Shown one piece after another: positions 50,380 to 62,734 of a stretch of 64,000 nucleotides of DNA (within the stretch, counting starts at the first letter, position 1; the number at the start of each line of letters is the position of its first letter). The stretch is from Chaunax sp. Z400 (Eukaryota; Chordata; Actinopteri; Lophiiformes; Chaunacidae). The position numbers and the translations under genes are program-made. The notes beneath the pieces are model-generated. The model searched no databases. It was not told the origin of the DNA and was given only the letters and a program-made list of their open reading frames with translations. Location of the stretch: the NCBI GenBank assembly GCA_037577475.1, contig CM075187.1, forward strand, positions 2,977,046-3,041,045, read 5' to 3'.

Positions 50380-50580
50380 GCCAAGAGCGTGGTGGTATAA
50401 TTAGCATTTGACCAAACAAACGAGCTTCAACAGAGCTATAATTAAGCAGGCCTGTAATTAAGTGTATGCCCTTTATCATAATGATCGTGGTTAAAATGGT
50501 GTGATGGCTGCCAGTTGATTATTAATGGTGTAACCCTGTGCTGCATGCATCCTGCACTGGAATCAAGGTGTCACGACTGT
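50380..50580. promoter_or_regulatory. candidate regulatory element, mvb12b large intron
   Basis: Homeodomain cores TATAATTAG near 50397, TATAATTAAG near 50438, TAATTA at 50455-50460 and gattattaatgg near 50518, plus atgatcgtggttaaaatgg, in repeat-free sequence. Confidence 0.4.
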
Positions 50581-51365
50581 CAGGCTAGAGAGCAGCCCTT
50601 TGTTTATAAAATACATTAGGGCCCAAATTAACACAGGATGACAAGGGACACAAAGCATCTTGTTTCCAGACTGAAGGGAAAACTGCAGCTGCTGGGCTTC
50701 ATTAAAAAAAAAAAAAGAGAGAGAAAAAACTCCCAAAACTTGCTGCCGCTGGCTTCGACAGGAGCCCCAACTATCAAGAGGCCAAGCTTCCAACTGGTGT
50801 TCTTTTACCCACAGTCCATCAGGCCGCTGGCACAGGAAAAGGAACTCATAAATGTAAGCCGAAGCTGTTCATGAGTCATCGTTCTGGGGCTGACACTCCT
50901 TTCCTGTTCACAGCAATATTTAAAAGCTTGAAATTCTGAAAAATACCTCACTTTGACACTTATGTGACTAGCTTTAATTTCTTTGTTATGAACCAGATCC
51001 ACGGTTTGAAACTTTCCACACAATGTAGCACAATGTGATCTTTGTAATAAAAGTGTGACCCTCACCCTGACGACCACAGGAAAGCTCACGTAGCTCTTCA
51101 TCTCCCACAGTAAGAATGTAGTTTAACAGGAGTTTACAGGCATCCTAGCAGCTCTGTGGCTAAATGCTAATGCCTGCATGCTCATGATAACAATGCTAAC
51201 ATGTTTACTACGTTAAATATGAACCATGATCACCATGTTAGTTTAGGATGTTGGTTAGGACAGCATGATCCATCTAGTAGTTGCTGAGATACTTCACTCA
51301 AAACCAAAATTATGGTGGCACTAGAGAAAAGGTCAGCAAAGTTAGCAAGATTCACCTCTGGGAAC

Positions 51366-51465
51366 CAAGAATCAGAATCAGAATCAAGAACCAGAATCAA
51401 AAATCAGAATCAAGAATCAGAATCAAAAATCGGAATCCAGAATCAATAATCAGAATCAATTCTGA
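51366..51465. repeat. degenerate AATCAG-type tandem repeat
   Basis: Successive agaatcagaatcaaaaatca variants over about 100 bp, ending in an imperfect palindrome (aatcaattctgatt). Confidence 0.88.
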
Positions 51466-54214
51466 TTAAATGTGGTGGAATATGTAAACACCAGATCGTA
51501 TTAGATCCCAACTCATGTAAACAGTTGAGACGAAACCTTCAATCGGAATGATTTTCAATCAGAATGAAGATTGACTCATTGATCATTAAAATAATGGGCG
51601 GATAAATTCATAATGCCAATAATGGTTATGTTGCAGCCCTACTACAGACAGACACTTCCATCCGTAGAGACAGGGCGACTAAAGGTTTAACCCCAGCTCC
51701 TTTTCCACTCACCTAAGGGCTACTCAAAGCCACAGGCTAGTGTTGCTATGTGGAGCAGCAAGCAAACCAACACAACTGGAAGGCTGCAATGACTTGTTCA
51801 AGCTCATAAAAAAACAGTGAATAAACATGCACTGCTGCGTCGCTGGGAGCACCAACGCCAGGCACAGATAGGCAGAGAGAATACATTTGAATCAATAGCC
51901 AGCAATGGGAAGCCGAGATTGTAGCTGCTGATGGATCTGCGTGGCACGGACAGATGAATGCACACAGCTGAAGGCCAGAGTGTTTCTTTATTGCTCAAGG
52001 ATTACATTTAAAACCAGATCTCACTTTGTATTCCTCCACCATCTATACCAGAGAGGCTATCTTACATCCAGACAAATGGAGAGGCGCGGAAGATGACTTG
52101 GCGGTAAGAAATGGGATACCGTGCAGAAATACAAAGGTGCAAAGGGCAAAAATAATGTAAATCCAATCTTCTGGCCAGGAATCCCAGTATGAAGCATGTT
52201 CTAGCTGCTCAAATGGCCAGGCTACAGTCCATTAACTCATGAGTGTATTGCAGTGGAGGGAGTAGTTATTTGGCATGTGGACTGTGTGGGTGCAGTCAAA
52301 ATGAAAACATCTGGCAGGAATTTTGGTACGATGATGATGATGATGGCGGTGAGCGCAGAGGTGGCGTTAAGTAAGGAGAACCCTGTGGCTTGAGTGATTG
52401 TAGTGTAAAGAACGGAGTCAGCACAGGGCCCGTGTGGATCATTGCCTTATTAATGGCTCCGTCAGGTGCGATGAGCAATGGCTGCATTGTCATCTCCAGC
52501 CCCTGGGCACAGATGAATGGCTGTTTCAGGGCGGGAAGGGCTTCTTCGTACGCTGGGCTGAGCACTAATCCCTCACTCTTCCATTGTTGGATGCACTGTC
52601 ACCCAGGACTTCAGCGGCGCCGTACATTGCATTTCCTGGGTTCTCTCAGACACGGCCAGGCACGCAGGCGTACATAAACCACGCCGAGTTGTGCTCCGAC
52701 ACTGACTGATGGAGAAATATGCGTGGCTGATGGAGCGTACAACATATTACCTGAACCACAACTCAAGAGAAACACTTCGAGAATGTTGATGAACTTTTAT
52801 TTTACACTTCACTAATTCAGCAGAATTGCATTGATCTCTGTCTCGTATGATAACTTGGCTGAATCTGTTTTGAATTAAGCGAGAAACTCACAGTCAGGGT
52901 AATGATCTGCAAGTGAGAGTGAGAATGTATTTAGACTTTTTAAAGCACGATCGAGCTGATTTGGCTCCAAAACTTTACCCGGAACCTGCAGCATTTCATA
53001 TTCCAAACAACCGAATGTCGCCAGGCTATAGACACTGCAACACCTTCCCTGTCTGTGTGACTCTCAATTTGAGGCGGATTCTTTATGCAGACCATGGAAA
53101 TGCTATTCTAGTTGCAGACCGCGCTCTCTGTCACCTCTGCAGATAATGGTGAGTAGATGAACAGAGAGCTGGAGGAGGACCCCCCTATGCCCACTCACAG
53201 CCCTTAGCCACAGTCTGACATGAGAAATAGTGCCCAGGCCTGACAGCATCTCAGAGACATATTGTAGTTTATTTTGTCGCCCGGGCATGCCATCTGTGCC
53301 ATTCCGATAGAGGGTGTGTGTTCAGGCTGCTGCTGGAGAGAGGGCGCGAGGCTCCGGGTCCCTCAGTAGCTCTGCAGCCACGGCAGGTCATTAGTCAAAT
53401 TGCCTAATGAGAGAGAATACAAATGGCCCCCTACCCTGACAGGAGGAATTTTGGAGGTGTCAGAGCTCCTGACCCGTGCTATGAGAACAGATGATAGCGA
53501 GTTGCTATTTTCAGATTCTTTTAATGACTATGGCTCTATGAAACCCATTCTTTTTCCTTTATCTTTTTTCCTGCTTTTTCAAGGCCTCTAGACAGATTGA
53601 AGAGTGAAAAAAAAACAAAAAAAACTTTTCAATGTATTAAAAAGTGTAACTTTTGAATTATTTAAATGTTTACTGAGGAGTCAATTAACATTCTAAAGAA
53701 AGCATGTAACACTGACACTAACATATATGGTGCAGTAAAATGATGTTGAGTGTTTGTGATGATCTATTTTTATTCGTTTCTGCCGGCTGTGTGCAGCTTG
53801 CCCCCCCCCTCTGTCTCACTGCACTGCAAGCTTCTGTCGCAATTCTCCTGACGGCTAGTCACTCAGTTTATACTGAAATATTAATTTTATCTCATCCAAA
53901 TGTTCTGAAACGTAAACAAATATAAATGTTTCTTAATGCTAAAACATTTACAGAACATATCACAGGCTGGGGCTGATCAACACAGTGGAGGGGAAAGCAG
54001 AAGAAAAGCACAGAGGAAGAACATTTAAAAAAAAACAAAAAAAAACGTTTTAACATTTTTGTCATTTTGAAGGAAGATTTATGAAACAGCACCATTAGAC
54101 AAAAAGCAATAACTGTATTAAACAGCCTTTTAGTCTACTTTTAACTTTTGCTGACATGTTTTATATGACAAATAAAATGAGAGCATATGCTCCAAAAACT
54201 CTAACGTCACTCTG

Positions 54215-54985
54215 TAGCACAAACCTCCACCAAGACCGAACAATCCTATACAACAGCGGCTGATTTAAGATCACCCTCTACGAATACATTTTCTGATCCA
54301 GCAGATCCTGATGATACATCACACCATCCACACTCACAGACATCAACAACATAAATATGCAGATAGATCATAGATAGCAAATGTCTAATCGATGTTAAAA
54401 TGATAAATAAATCTCTGGATCTGCACCAACATTTCATGGTTTCTTTCCTGATCCCACGCCTCCACAAAGTTCTGCAGAAATCAGAGGAGTAGTTTTTGCT
54501 AAGGAGGGAAAATGCTTGTTTTATGATCTCAACACAAACCTTGTTTCCTCCTGGGGAAAACAGTTTGGACAGTTATTTATTTCGACATCATGGAAAAGTG
54601 GACATATTTGTCCCAACAGTTATTCTGTGGTTTTTGATTTGTTTTGTTTCAGATAACAGAATTGTACTTTGAATGGTAATCAGTAGAGTGTACACCTCTG
54701 TGAGGCCCATCAGTCCGACACGTCTGTTTAGTTTGCTCCACAAATCCGTTCAGTACGTTTAGCGTTATTATGGAAAATGATGACAAATCTTGGAATTCCT
54801 GGATCTGCCCCGATCTGAATCTGCACCAGAATGTAATGGGTTCTTTTCTGGCCCATGCCTCATCCTTCAACCAAGTTTCATGGAAATGTGTCAAGTCGTT
54901 TTAACGTAATCTTGAAAACAATTAAAACCAACCAACCAACAAACAAACGTGGGTGAAAACAAAACCTCCTTGGTTCGAGGTAATG
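54215..54985 (-). repeat. two dispersed repeat copies, inverted
   Basis: Two minus-strand copies in tandem (about 54215-54510 and 54690-54985). Blocks are ctgcaccaacatttcatggt, cacaaagttctgcagaaatc and, in the second copy, ctgcaccagaatgtaatggg, ccaagtttcatggaaatgtg. Confidence 0.7.
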
Positions 54986-56089
54986 ACTGTAAAACAGCCT
55001 TTACAGCCCACTTCAGGTCTACTTTATAGTCTACTAGTGTTTATTATGAACAAATAACAAAATGCAAACATTCACTTTCAAAAAATCAAAGACAAAGAAA
55101 AAAAAAACAACCAACAACCATCTGCAGGTTTATTTACAAAAATAACATTAAAATTAAACTTTTCTGGTTGCCCACAGTGATGCAAAATGGTGAGCTTATG
55201 CAGAATGACCCACTTACTTTTCCATCTGTGACAAGCAGTCCTTGAAATCTGGTTTGGGTAGGGAGCCAGGAGGCAGTCCCAGTCGGGCCCTGGTCCATCA
55301 GTCTTGCAGAAAGTGGGCAGAGCCAGCAACACCTACAGTGAGTTGGCCACAAACACTGCTGCATAACAGCGACTGCTCGGAGGAGGTGTGATAACGTCTC
55401 CAGAACGGGCGCTGTATATATAAATATATATATGTCAAGAGCTATTTAATGTAAAGCACGTACCAGAAGTGTTTAATGATTTAACACCATTACAGAACCT
55501 GTATTAACAGTTTTTAAAAATGGAACCCCTTTTCTCTGGCTGGCTATTGAGATCTCTCATCAAATGAAATGGACTTTAATCAGCAGCACAGTGTCTTTTA
55601 AGACACTGCCATGGCACTGGCATGGATCCCCAGCTGTGGCTGCTGGTAAACGTGCAGCAGAATGTGCGTATAAATGGGGTACGCCTCTCTGGACAAGTGT
55701 AAAAGCTGGCAGTGGGCAGACAGTAAATTGCATGTGCCGGATGGGACACAGCAGAAGGCACAATTACACAAATCCCCTCTTAATTAGCGGTTCTGTGGGC
55801 AAACTAACCCGTAATGATGCGAGGGATGTGGCGAGCCCCAGAAATCCTAACAAGAAACACTCACCAGCGCCGGAGACTGGGTCACACGGCCCCCGGTTCT
55901 CCTCATGACTGACGTCTGATCCGTTTCGATCAGTGCAGCAGCATGAGACGACTCCCACGTCTCGCCACGACCCCTGGCCCTCCATGAGCTATACTTGCCC
56001 TCTGGACTGTGAGTGAAGCTGCAGGCCCTGAGTGGTTTTTGGGTGGCATTATTAAGTTCTCCATGCTCACAGTACCAGGCAATGTAAAG

Positions 56090-56860
56090 TGGCATCTCAC
56101 ACGGTGAGTAATGAACTGTGCCAGGATGGAAGCAGGAGGGATGACAGCCAAAGAGGCCTCCTTGGCAGCCACTAACCTGGGCATCCACCAATTCATCATC
56201 CCCTAGAACCAATCCACCAATGCTGCGCTGCCATTTGTCATTAATTATGCTAATAAGGACACCATTACTCTCCCGATGAAACAGGCGACTGTTATTAGTA
56301 TAATGCATTTGTAGTTTGATACATATGCTTATCAGTTTCACTGTTTGTGGATTTTCCATTCACTTAAATAAAGCTGCTCCACAGAGGAGCTCAGGAATCT
56401 TCAGCACACACTAATTATGAAATGACAAAGGAACTGTGTCACAATCACACCCCCAACAGGGAGAAAAAAAGGCCTCGTCCGTGGAAAGACACAGCCGTGC
56501 TGGAACTTCTTCCACAGCAGACCTCATGGAAAAACAGCAAAAACAGAACTATTTAATAAAGCTTGTGGGAGCCCCAGATGCCCTTTTCCAAAACGACTTC
56601 ATTCCCAGAATCTCATTGTGCTTTCTAAATCACACAGCATGTATTAGAAGATCATTAATTACAAACTTAACAAGTCAGCGGAGCCATTAAAAGATCTTTA
56701 AGGCATATTTGACCATAAATCTCCTTAAACTATATTTAATGACTGGATTTTTGTGAAATATTTTTTATCAACTTCTAATTAGATGTGTGATAACAAACCC
56801 TGCTGTACACGGGGCAAATGAGGGAGTCGTGACAGGCCCATCCATTGAGGCTGTCCACGT
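56090..56860. promoter_or_regulatory. candidate conserved non-coding element(s), mvb12b large intron
   Basis: Long repeat-free interval with cattaattatgctaataagg at 56239-56258, agtataatgcatttgtagt and ttctaattagatgtgtgat. A 170-codon open frame crosses part of it on the minus strand but lacks coding support. Confidence 0.4.
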
Positions 56861-57760
56861 CTGGACACTGGAACTAATGGAGCACTGCTTCTATCTCAGG
56901 GATGGATAGAAAGCAATGAGGGATGAGACTCCAGAGTCCAGTCTGGCTTGCAAATGCAAAGCCATTTAAAAGTCTCTTATTTGACTGTAATAAAGGTCCA
57001 AAACTGCCCGAGGGCCTCGAGACTCCAGTCAGGAATTCCATTACCAGTTATTCAGGATTGATCCCCAAATACTAAATGGTACCAGCACACAGGGACTGAT
57101 AGGATAGGCTGTCATCAGGATTTTATTGAAAGGGTGTTTCACAGTGAAAAAATATAAAAATGCTTTTTGACTGAGGCGATATACATGAAAAAAGATTTTA
57201 TATTGTGTTTGATTGGTCAAAGTTTGAGGGGATTTTGGTCAGAAGATCAAAGATTCAACATAAAACCAGAAACTAGAGTCTGACTGATATATCAGTACAA
57301 TAACTATCACAGACGATATCACAGATATATCAGTACGAATGGATACGATGTCTGAAAACGTCCATATTAACTTTTTACAGGAAACTCTAAATGAAAAATA
57401 AAGTTTTCTGAGGGAGGAAAAAAAGAAGAAGCTTGAGATGAATTCTGAGTAAATGTTTTTTCAGATGTGAGATGAGACTGATCGATAAACAGACATATTG
57501 GAGGTATATTGGTATTGATTATATGGTGTCTGATATCAAAACTTTGCTTTTTTACAGAACATAATGCAGACAAAGATGTTTTGTTGTCATTTATAATTGT
57601 TAAATTCCCACTTAAGTTTACATGAATTATATAACTCTGTTGTCACAAATGTTTGACAACCACATTTCTGTAATCCTGCCAAATATGACATATATTGGTG
57701 ACATAAATCACCAATGACATAAATTTCTTCACTTCCCAATATCGGTATCAGCCACAGAGG

Positions 57761-57872
57761 TTGAGTCTCAGTCGGGTTGAGTCTCAGTCGGGTTGAGTCT
57801 CAGTCGGGTTGAGTCTCAGTCGGGTTGAGTCTCAGTCGGGTTGAGTCTCAGTCGGGTTGAGTCTCAGTCGGG
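57761..57872. repeat. perfect 16-bp tandem array (7 copies)
   Basis: Seven identical copies of ttgagtctcagtcggg, at 57761, 57777, 57793, 57809, 57825, 57841 and 57857. Identity across all copies suggests recent expansion or ongoing homogenisation. Confidence 0.97.
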
Positions 57873-57894
57873 TGTTACCAGCGACCTCCTGTGT

Positions 57895-58160
57895 TAGATT
57901 CTTACCTCCACCATAGAGGTTATGTTTTCACCCATGTTGTTTGTTTGTTTGTTGAATTGTTTGTAGGATTATGGAAAAAAACAACAACAACTACTGAGCG
58001 GATTTCTAACTTGGAGGAAGGATGGGAAAAAAATAAAATAGGAAAGATCTCTTAAGGAAAGAAACAGGAAAGAACAAAATGTGGTGCAGATGCAGGAACT
58101 TTTCATAACATTGTTTGATTTTTCAACATTTTCTCTAATAAGGTTTTTATTTTAAAGCAA
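57895..58160 (+). repeat. dispersed repeat, same family
   Basis: Starts tacctccaccatagaggtta, continues aactactgagcggatttct and gtggtgcagatgcagg. It abuts the perfect 16-bp array. Confidence 0.65.
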
Positions 58161-59199
58161 CTGGAACAAGAATAATAACAGAAAAACACAGAAAATATGT
58201 CCAGAATCACACAAAAAACAACCTGTAGGGAGTGTTTAACTAATTCCATGGTCTCTAAATTAAAAAAGAAACTATTACCAAACTATTTTCTGCAGCAGTA
58301 AAAAAAAAGAAGAAGAAAAACAAAAAGAAAAACAAAGCTGATGTTGAGACGAAAACGTTTTTGAGGATGTGGAGATAAATGATCTTTTTGCTCTTTTAGC
58401 ATAGGCTTTTTGTTAATAGCAGGCTGCTGTGATCATTGACCTGTTGTGTAATTCAGTTGTGTATTACTCACCCAGAAACATGCTGCTATCGAAACATGGA
58501 AAACACATGAATGGCTCAAACTCCAGTCTGAATTAAGGCAAATTTAAAACCCTGAGTAATTTACGAGCCATTTAATTATTATGAGGGGAATTCATCACTC
58601 CTTTAGCTGCTAGAGGATATATATATGTGTGTGTGTGTTGAGTATACATTAGTGTAAATACTATTCACCCCGCTGAACCCCTCTCTCCCTCCACTTCGCC
58701 TTTTGCTGACCAGGGGAATTAAGAAGCAAAACGTGGGTTTTAAGAGCGTTCCTTTCATGTCTTGATGTAAGCTTTGGCATCACTTCAGACATCAAGATCG
58801 CTTTCATAGAAATCCCATTCCATCTAAAGTAAAAGCTCGGCAGTAAATCTGCCCTATACTCCCCCATAACACTTCTATAAATGATTCATTCAGCTCAGTT
58901 TAGCTGATGCAAAACAGAGTGTTGGTGCGTTAGCCTGAGCTGTGGAGAACCAACCCTCCTGCTTAGTAATTTCATCAATCTCTGGGAGAGAAAGAAGAGG
59001 AGAGAAGAGAAAGAACACTAATAATAACTTTTGTGTCACTATCTTGAGGTCGTGTTTTTTAATCCCTCAGCCTAAAGAATTGTGTTATTCTAAAATATAA
59101 CCCCAGCGGTGCAGCAGCAGTTGAGAGCCATCACGGTTTGAGATAAGAGCGGGCAGATCTCCTCCCTCTCCGCACAGCCTCGCCCAGAACTACACGGGG

Positions 59200-59860
59200 A
59201 GATAAGATGGAACTTTTGTTTGAAACCTGATGAGAACCCTCTTAATGAAAGTGCTGTGCCAAAAATAATCTTTTTTCTCCATGTTAGTCAATCAGGAAAT
59301 GGTGTAGTTGGGGCGAAAAAAAAGGAAGAGAAAGAAAGTAATTTTGCATAATCAGTGAGCACCATCTGGAACAATTAACCAAATTCCACAGAACTCAGAG
59401 GATCAGTCATATTGGCTTATTAAAGATCCAGAATTATACAAGTAATAAATCCTTCGAAAAACGAAGCGTACCCCTGCCTGTCACGACTATTTTAACTTCA
59501 AATACAGTGGAATACTTGATAAGGCTGAAAAGAGGAGATTAATATATGCAAATTATGTCGAGCATTTAAAAGCCCCCCAACAACTGTCTCGTTTTTTTTT
59601 TTTCCCCCCGTCTCTTATTACAGGGCTTTATGTTTTATTCATACACCAACTCACCTGTCATTTCATAAGCTATAATATTATGAGGGTATTATTAAACAGC
59701 ATAAAGTGGGAGCTTTAATTGGGAAGCTCCATTGCATTTTCCAATTATTTGCAGCAAATTAAAAGCAGATGCACATAGTTTAATAAGAAATCTCATATTG
59801 TTTCCTGAAAATCAAAAATCACTGTCATCCTGCCAAGATATTTTGCAAACCCAAGTTAAT
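59200..59860. promoter_or_regulatory. candidate conserved non-coding element(s), mvb12b large intron
   Basis: Repeat-poor sequence with perfect octamer ATGCAAAT at 59546-59553 inside attaatatatgcaaattatg, caattaaccaaattcc, tttaattgggaagctcc and ccaattatttgcagcaaa. Confidence 0.4.
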
Positions 59861-59874
59861 TTTGAGCCTCCTGG

Positions 59875-59894
59875 TCCCCCCCCCCCCCCCCCCC
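59875..59894. repeat. poly(C) tract
   Basis: A run of about 18-20 C in an otherwise repeat-poor stretch. Confidence 0.9.
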
Positions 59895-60663
59895 TCCTCT
59901 GAAGGATGAACTGTCTCGTGTCTGTTAATTGAAGTTCCCCTAATGGATAGGGAAATAATTGCTCTCCATATTACGTTAGATCAGGGCCAATGTCAGGATT
60001 TATTTTTGATTAATGCAATAGATATGTAAATGTATTACTTTTTATCACGTTTACCTTCTTTATCAGGTGGATGTCTGTTGAATACTATATGTCGTTCTGT
60101 CGGTGATGGAGGGAGACTGAATGTCACGTACGTTTACACATTTTAACACCTTTACATTTTATTTTAATCACAAATGTGCTTCTTAGACACATTTCATGAG
60201 CTATAATTACCTTAAAAAATACCTGTTTATCGGGAATAACAAACCTAATCGGCAATGGGATTTGGCAGGATCACAGAAACGAGGTGAAGAAAAGCTGCGA
60301 TGAGAACTTGATAACTTTTCAAATGAGCCTGAACTGTCAAGCGAAAGAGGGCTGCAAAATAAATGTGAACTACGTTTTAATATTCTGGTAATAAATGTCA
60401 AAGCGCCTGCTCATCACATCTGTACATGATGTGACTGCAGATGACAGATTTCCCTGACATGTTACCTCTCCGCCCCTCGACTCTGTCTTTTTTTTTTGTG
60501 CGTTGGGGCTTTTTGTTTTGTTGGGAAGTGACGGAGGGTTTAATCAAGAAAGCAGGCAATTCATCAATCCTAAAGAAGGCGCCTGCACAACCCTGACAGA
60601 GCGCACATGGTTTTAGACCAACTCGAACCTGGCCAGCTGTCAGCCCACACACACAAGCAAAGG

Positions 60664-60696
<33 letters not shown>

Positions 60697-60702
60697 ACAC
60701 AC
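60664..60702. repeat. (AC)n microsatellite
   Basis: AC array with one TC interruption. Confidence 0.94.
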
Positions 60703-62233
60703 CAGAGCTACCACCGCTAACAATTAACACAAATAGGCTGTCGGCTACGACCTCACACTTGGTCTGCAGGCGATCACATCCTTAATGAAAGGGAGTTGAG
60801 TTTGCTCACATTCACAGTGAGATGCTGAAAAGCTGACGAGGACACGGCATTAAAATAAATTAAAAAAAACAAAGCAGAGAAGCGTCTCAGGCTTTTCTTT
60901 AAAATCCGTCCAGCTCATGAAGGGACACATGACTGTGGAAGAAAGAGGGAAGCGTGTACAGCTGCAAACCTGGAGATAAATGACGACTGCTGGCAGCGTA
61001 CTGTACAGTATGTGCATTTTCCTCACTGCCACTCAAACCCTGTCCCAGCGGAGGAATCCCACACCCAGTTGCCACAAAGCGCTCAGCTGTGCGTTAATGT
61101 CTGCTCCTTCACAGCCACACTTTGCACAGTTGTCTCGACTAACTTGTAATATGACTCTCACACCGATGCAATAATGTTATTGTAACATTTTTTTGTGTGT
61201 CAACTAACCGTTTGCCGTATTGCAGGATAAATAAATGATATTTTATAAATGAATCATTTCTGTGCAGTTCTATCACATGCATTCAGCGTTGGTATTAAAA
61301 GAGGGAGGGTGTAACATGTCCATATTCTGGGGTGTGCCTCTGCCTCTGCCTCAGCAGCAGCAGCAGCAGCAGCAGGAGGAATCCTCACCACATGGTGTCT
61401 CTCTCCAGCTGGATAAAAAGCAGCCCGCCTCGTTCACCTCCTCGGCTGGATCACACGCTCTTAAAGGCCGGAGCGTCTCAGCCGGCTCCGAGGCTGTCAC
61501 CGCAAAGCTTTCCTAACGAATGAGTCTTTCTCCTGTTTTAGTCCCGGAGCATTGTGCTATAGTCGAGTTTCTCCCTGACAAAGAGAGAGGGGAATTCATG
61601 CACAGTACATATGTAAGTATGGCATGTGATGGATCATCTCTGACAGCTGTTAAACGTTCTCTTGAGTGTGATGCCGCCGCTCCTCTGGGAAGTCACGTTT
61701 GCTCTGATAAGCAAAGCTCAGAACAGTATCCATCAGTGAGGAGATCTAAATGTAGAGCGTCTGTAGCTCAAGTACCAAGAGAGGCTGTGTGGACGGGAGG
61801 AGACCAAGCATTCGGTCTACATACAGTTTAAGTCTTCAAAAACACATCCTGGATAAAAGTAAGAGATCTGCAGTTTAACATCCTGATGCTTCTTGGTCAA
61901 ATGATTCTGATTATTAGAATCTGACTCCCTCTTAGTGATCATCCACATTATTATTATATAATTTGTGTACAAGATAGCTCAAAACTTTTGAGGACATTTT
62001 GTAGAGGGATGGGCCTCGAACCAACAAAGAGTTGGGAAGATATTTTTGGTAATTCCTCACTAAATAATAAGCATAATTAGTTGACTAATATCTCATATTT
62101 GTTGCTATTTAAAGTGAAATATTAAGACATATTAAAATGTATATTGTACATAAATATTGTAAATTGTAATATTACTTTTGGTCTGACATAAATAAATATT
62201 TATAGACAGTTTTATACTTATAGCTGGTGGGGG

Positions 62234-62259
62234 GTGTGTGTGTGTGTGTGTGTGTGTGT
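62234..62259. repeat. (GT)n microsatellite
   Basis: About 13 GT units after a short G run. Confidence 0.93.
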
Positions 62260-62672
62260 AATAATGAGCTCTCTAAGTGATAGATTTCTAGTTTCTGACA
62301 GTGACCGACCACAAAACTTTCAGGCATGAGCCACGAAACACCCCAGTAAATCTAAAAACCTTCCTTAGCATTGGGAAATGGGGCGTTTTTCAACATCCGC
62401 CTTCATTTCTCAGCAAATAATCCATGAGTCGTATTTTAGGTACCTATTAGTGTGATATAGATATAACGTTCAGTTATCAACTTTCTGATTATAGTCAAAT
62501 ATTGTTCATTTCTAATAGTGTTGAATATTATTTTGTGTAGGTAGAGGGTGGGGTGATATCAGTAGATTCATCAGATATTGGCTTTTTCCTGCACTAAACG
62601 ATCATTATAATGTCAGCCTTGTGTTCTAAATACACTGACTTGTATATTAAAGTGTGAGTATATTTCATTTAC

Positions 62673-62734
62673 CTGTCATGGTGTAGCTCCCACTGCTCTG
62701 GTGCTCACAGTCCGTCCTGCTCGTGGTCCTCCTC
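62673..62734 (-). CDS. mvb12b: mvb12b exon, linker preceding UMA domain
   Basis: A 62-bp exon starting with the third base of a codon and ending with the first base of the split alanine codon. It reads RRTTSRTDCEHQSSGSYTMT, then A with the next exon. This parallels the human linker RNSTRTDYEYQHSNLYAIS (recalled from memory) that connects the N-terminal MABP membrane-binding domain to the UMA domain. The acceptor is ctgcctacag and the donor G|gtaaat. Phase continuity with the 49953-49898 exon supports the call despite weak residue identity, as expected for a low-complexity linker. Upstream exons encoding the MABP domain and start codon are not visible and must lie beyond 64000. Confidence 0.82.

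Larger units (their letters stand above)
49954..62672 (-). other. mvb12b large intron
   Basis: A 12.7-kb intron between the linker exon and the first UMA exon. It contains enhancer-like stretches near 50.4, 56.2 and 59.5 kb, dispersed repeats (54.2-55.0 and 57.9-58.2 kb), a perfect 16-bp tandem array (57761-57872), a degenerate AATCAG array (51366-51465) and microsatellites. Long open frames at 52.3-52.6 and 55.8-56.4 kb have no splice or homology support as exons. The remaining 50.6-52.2, 52.7-54.2 and 60.9-62.6 kb parts show nothing I can assign. Confidence 0.75.
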
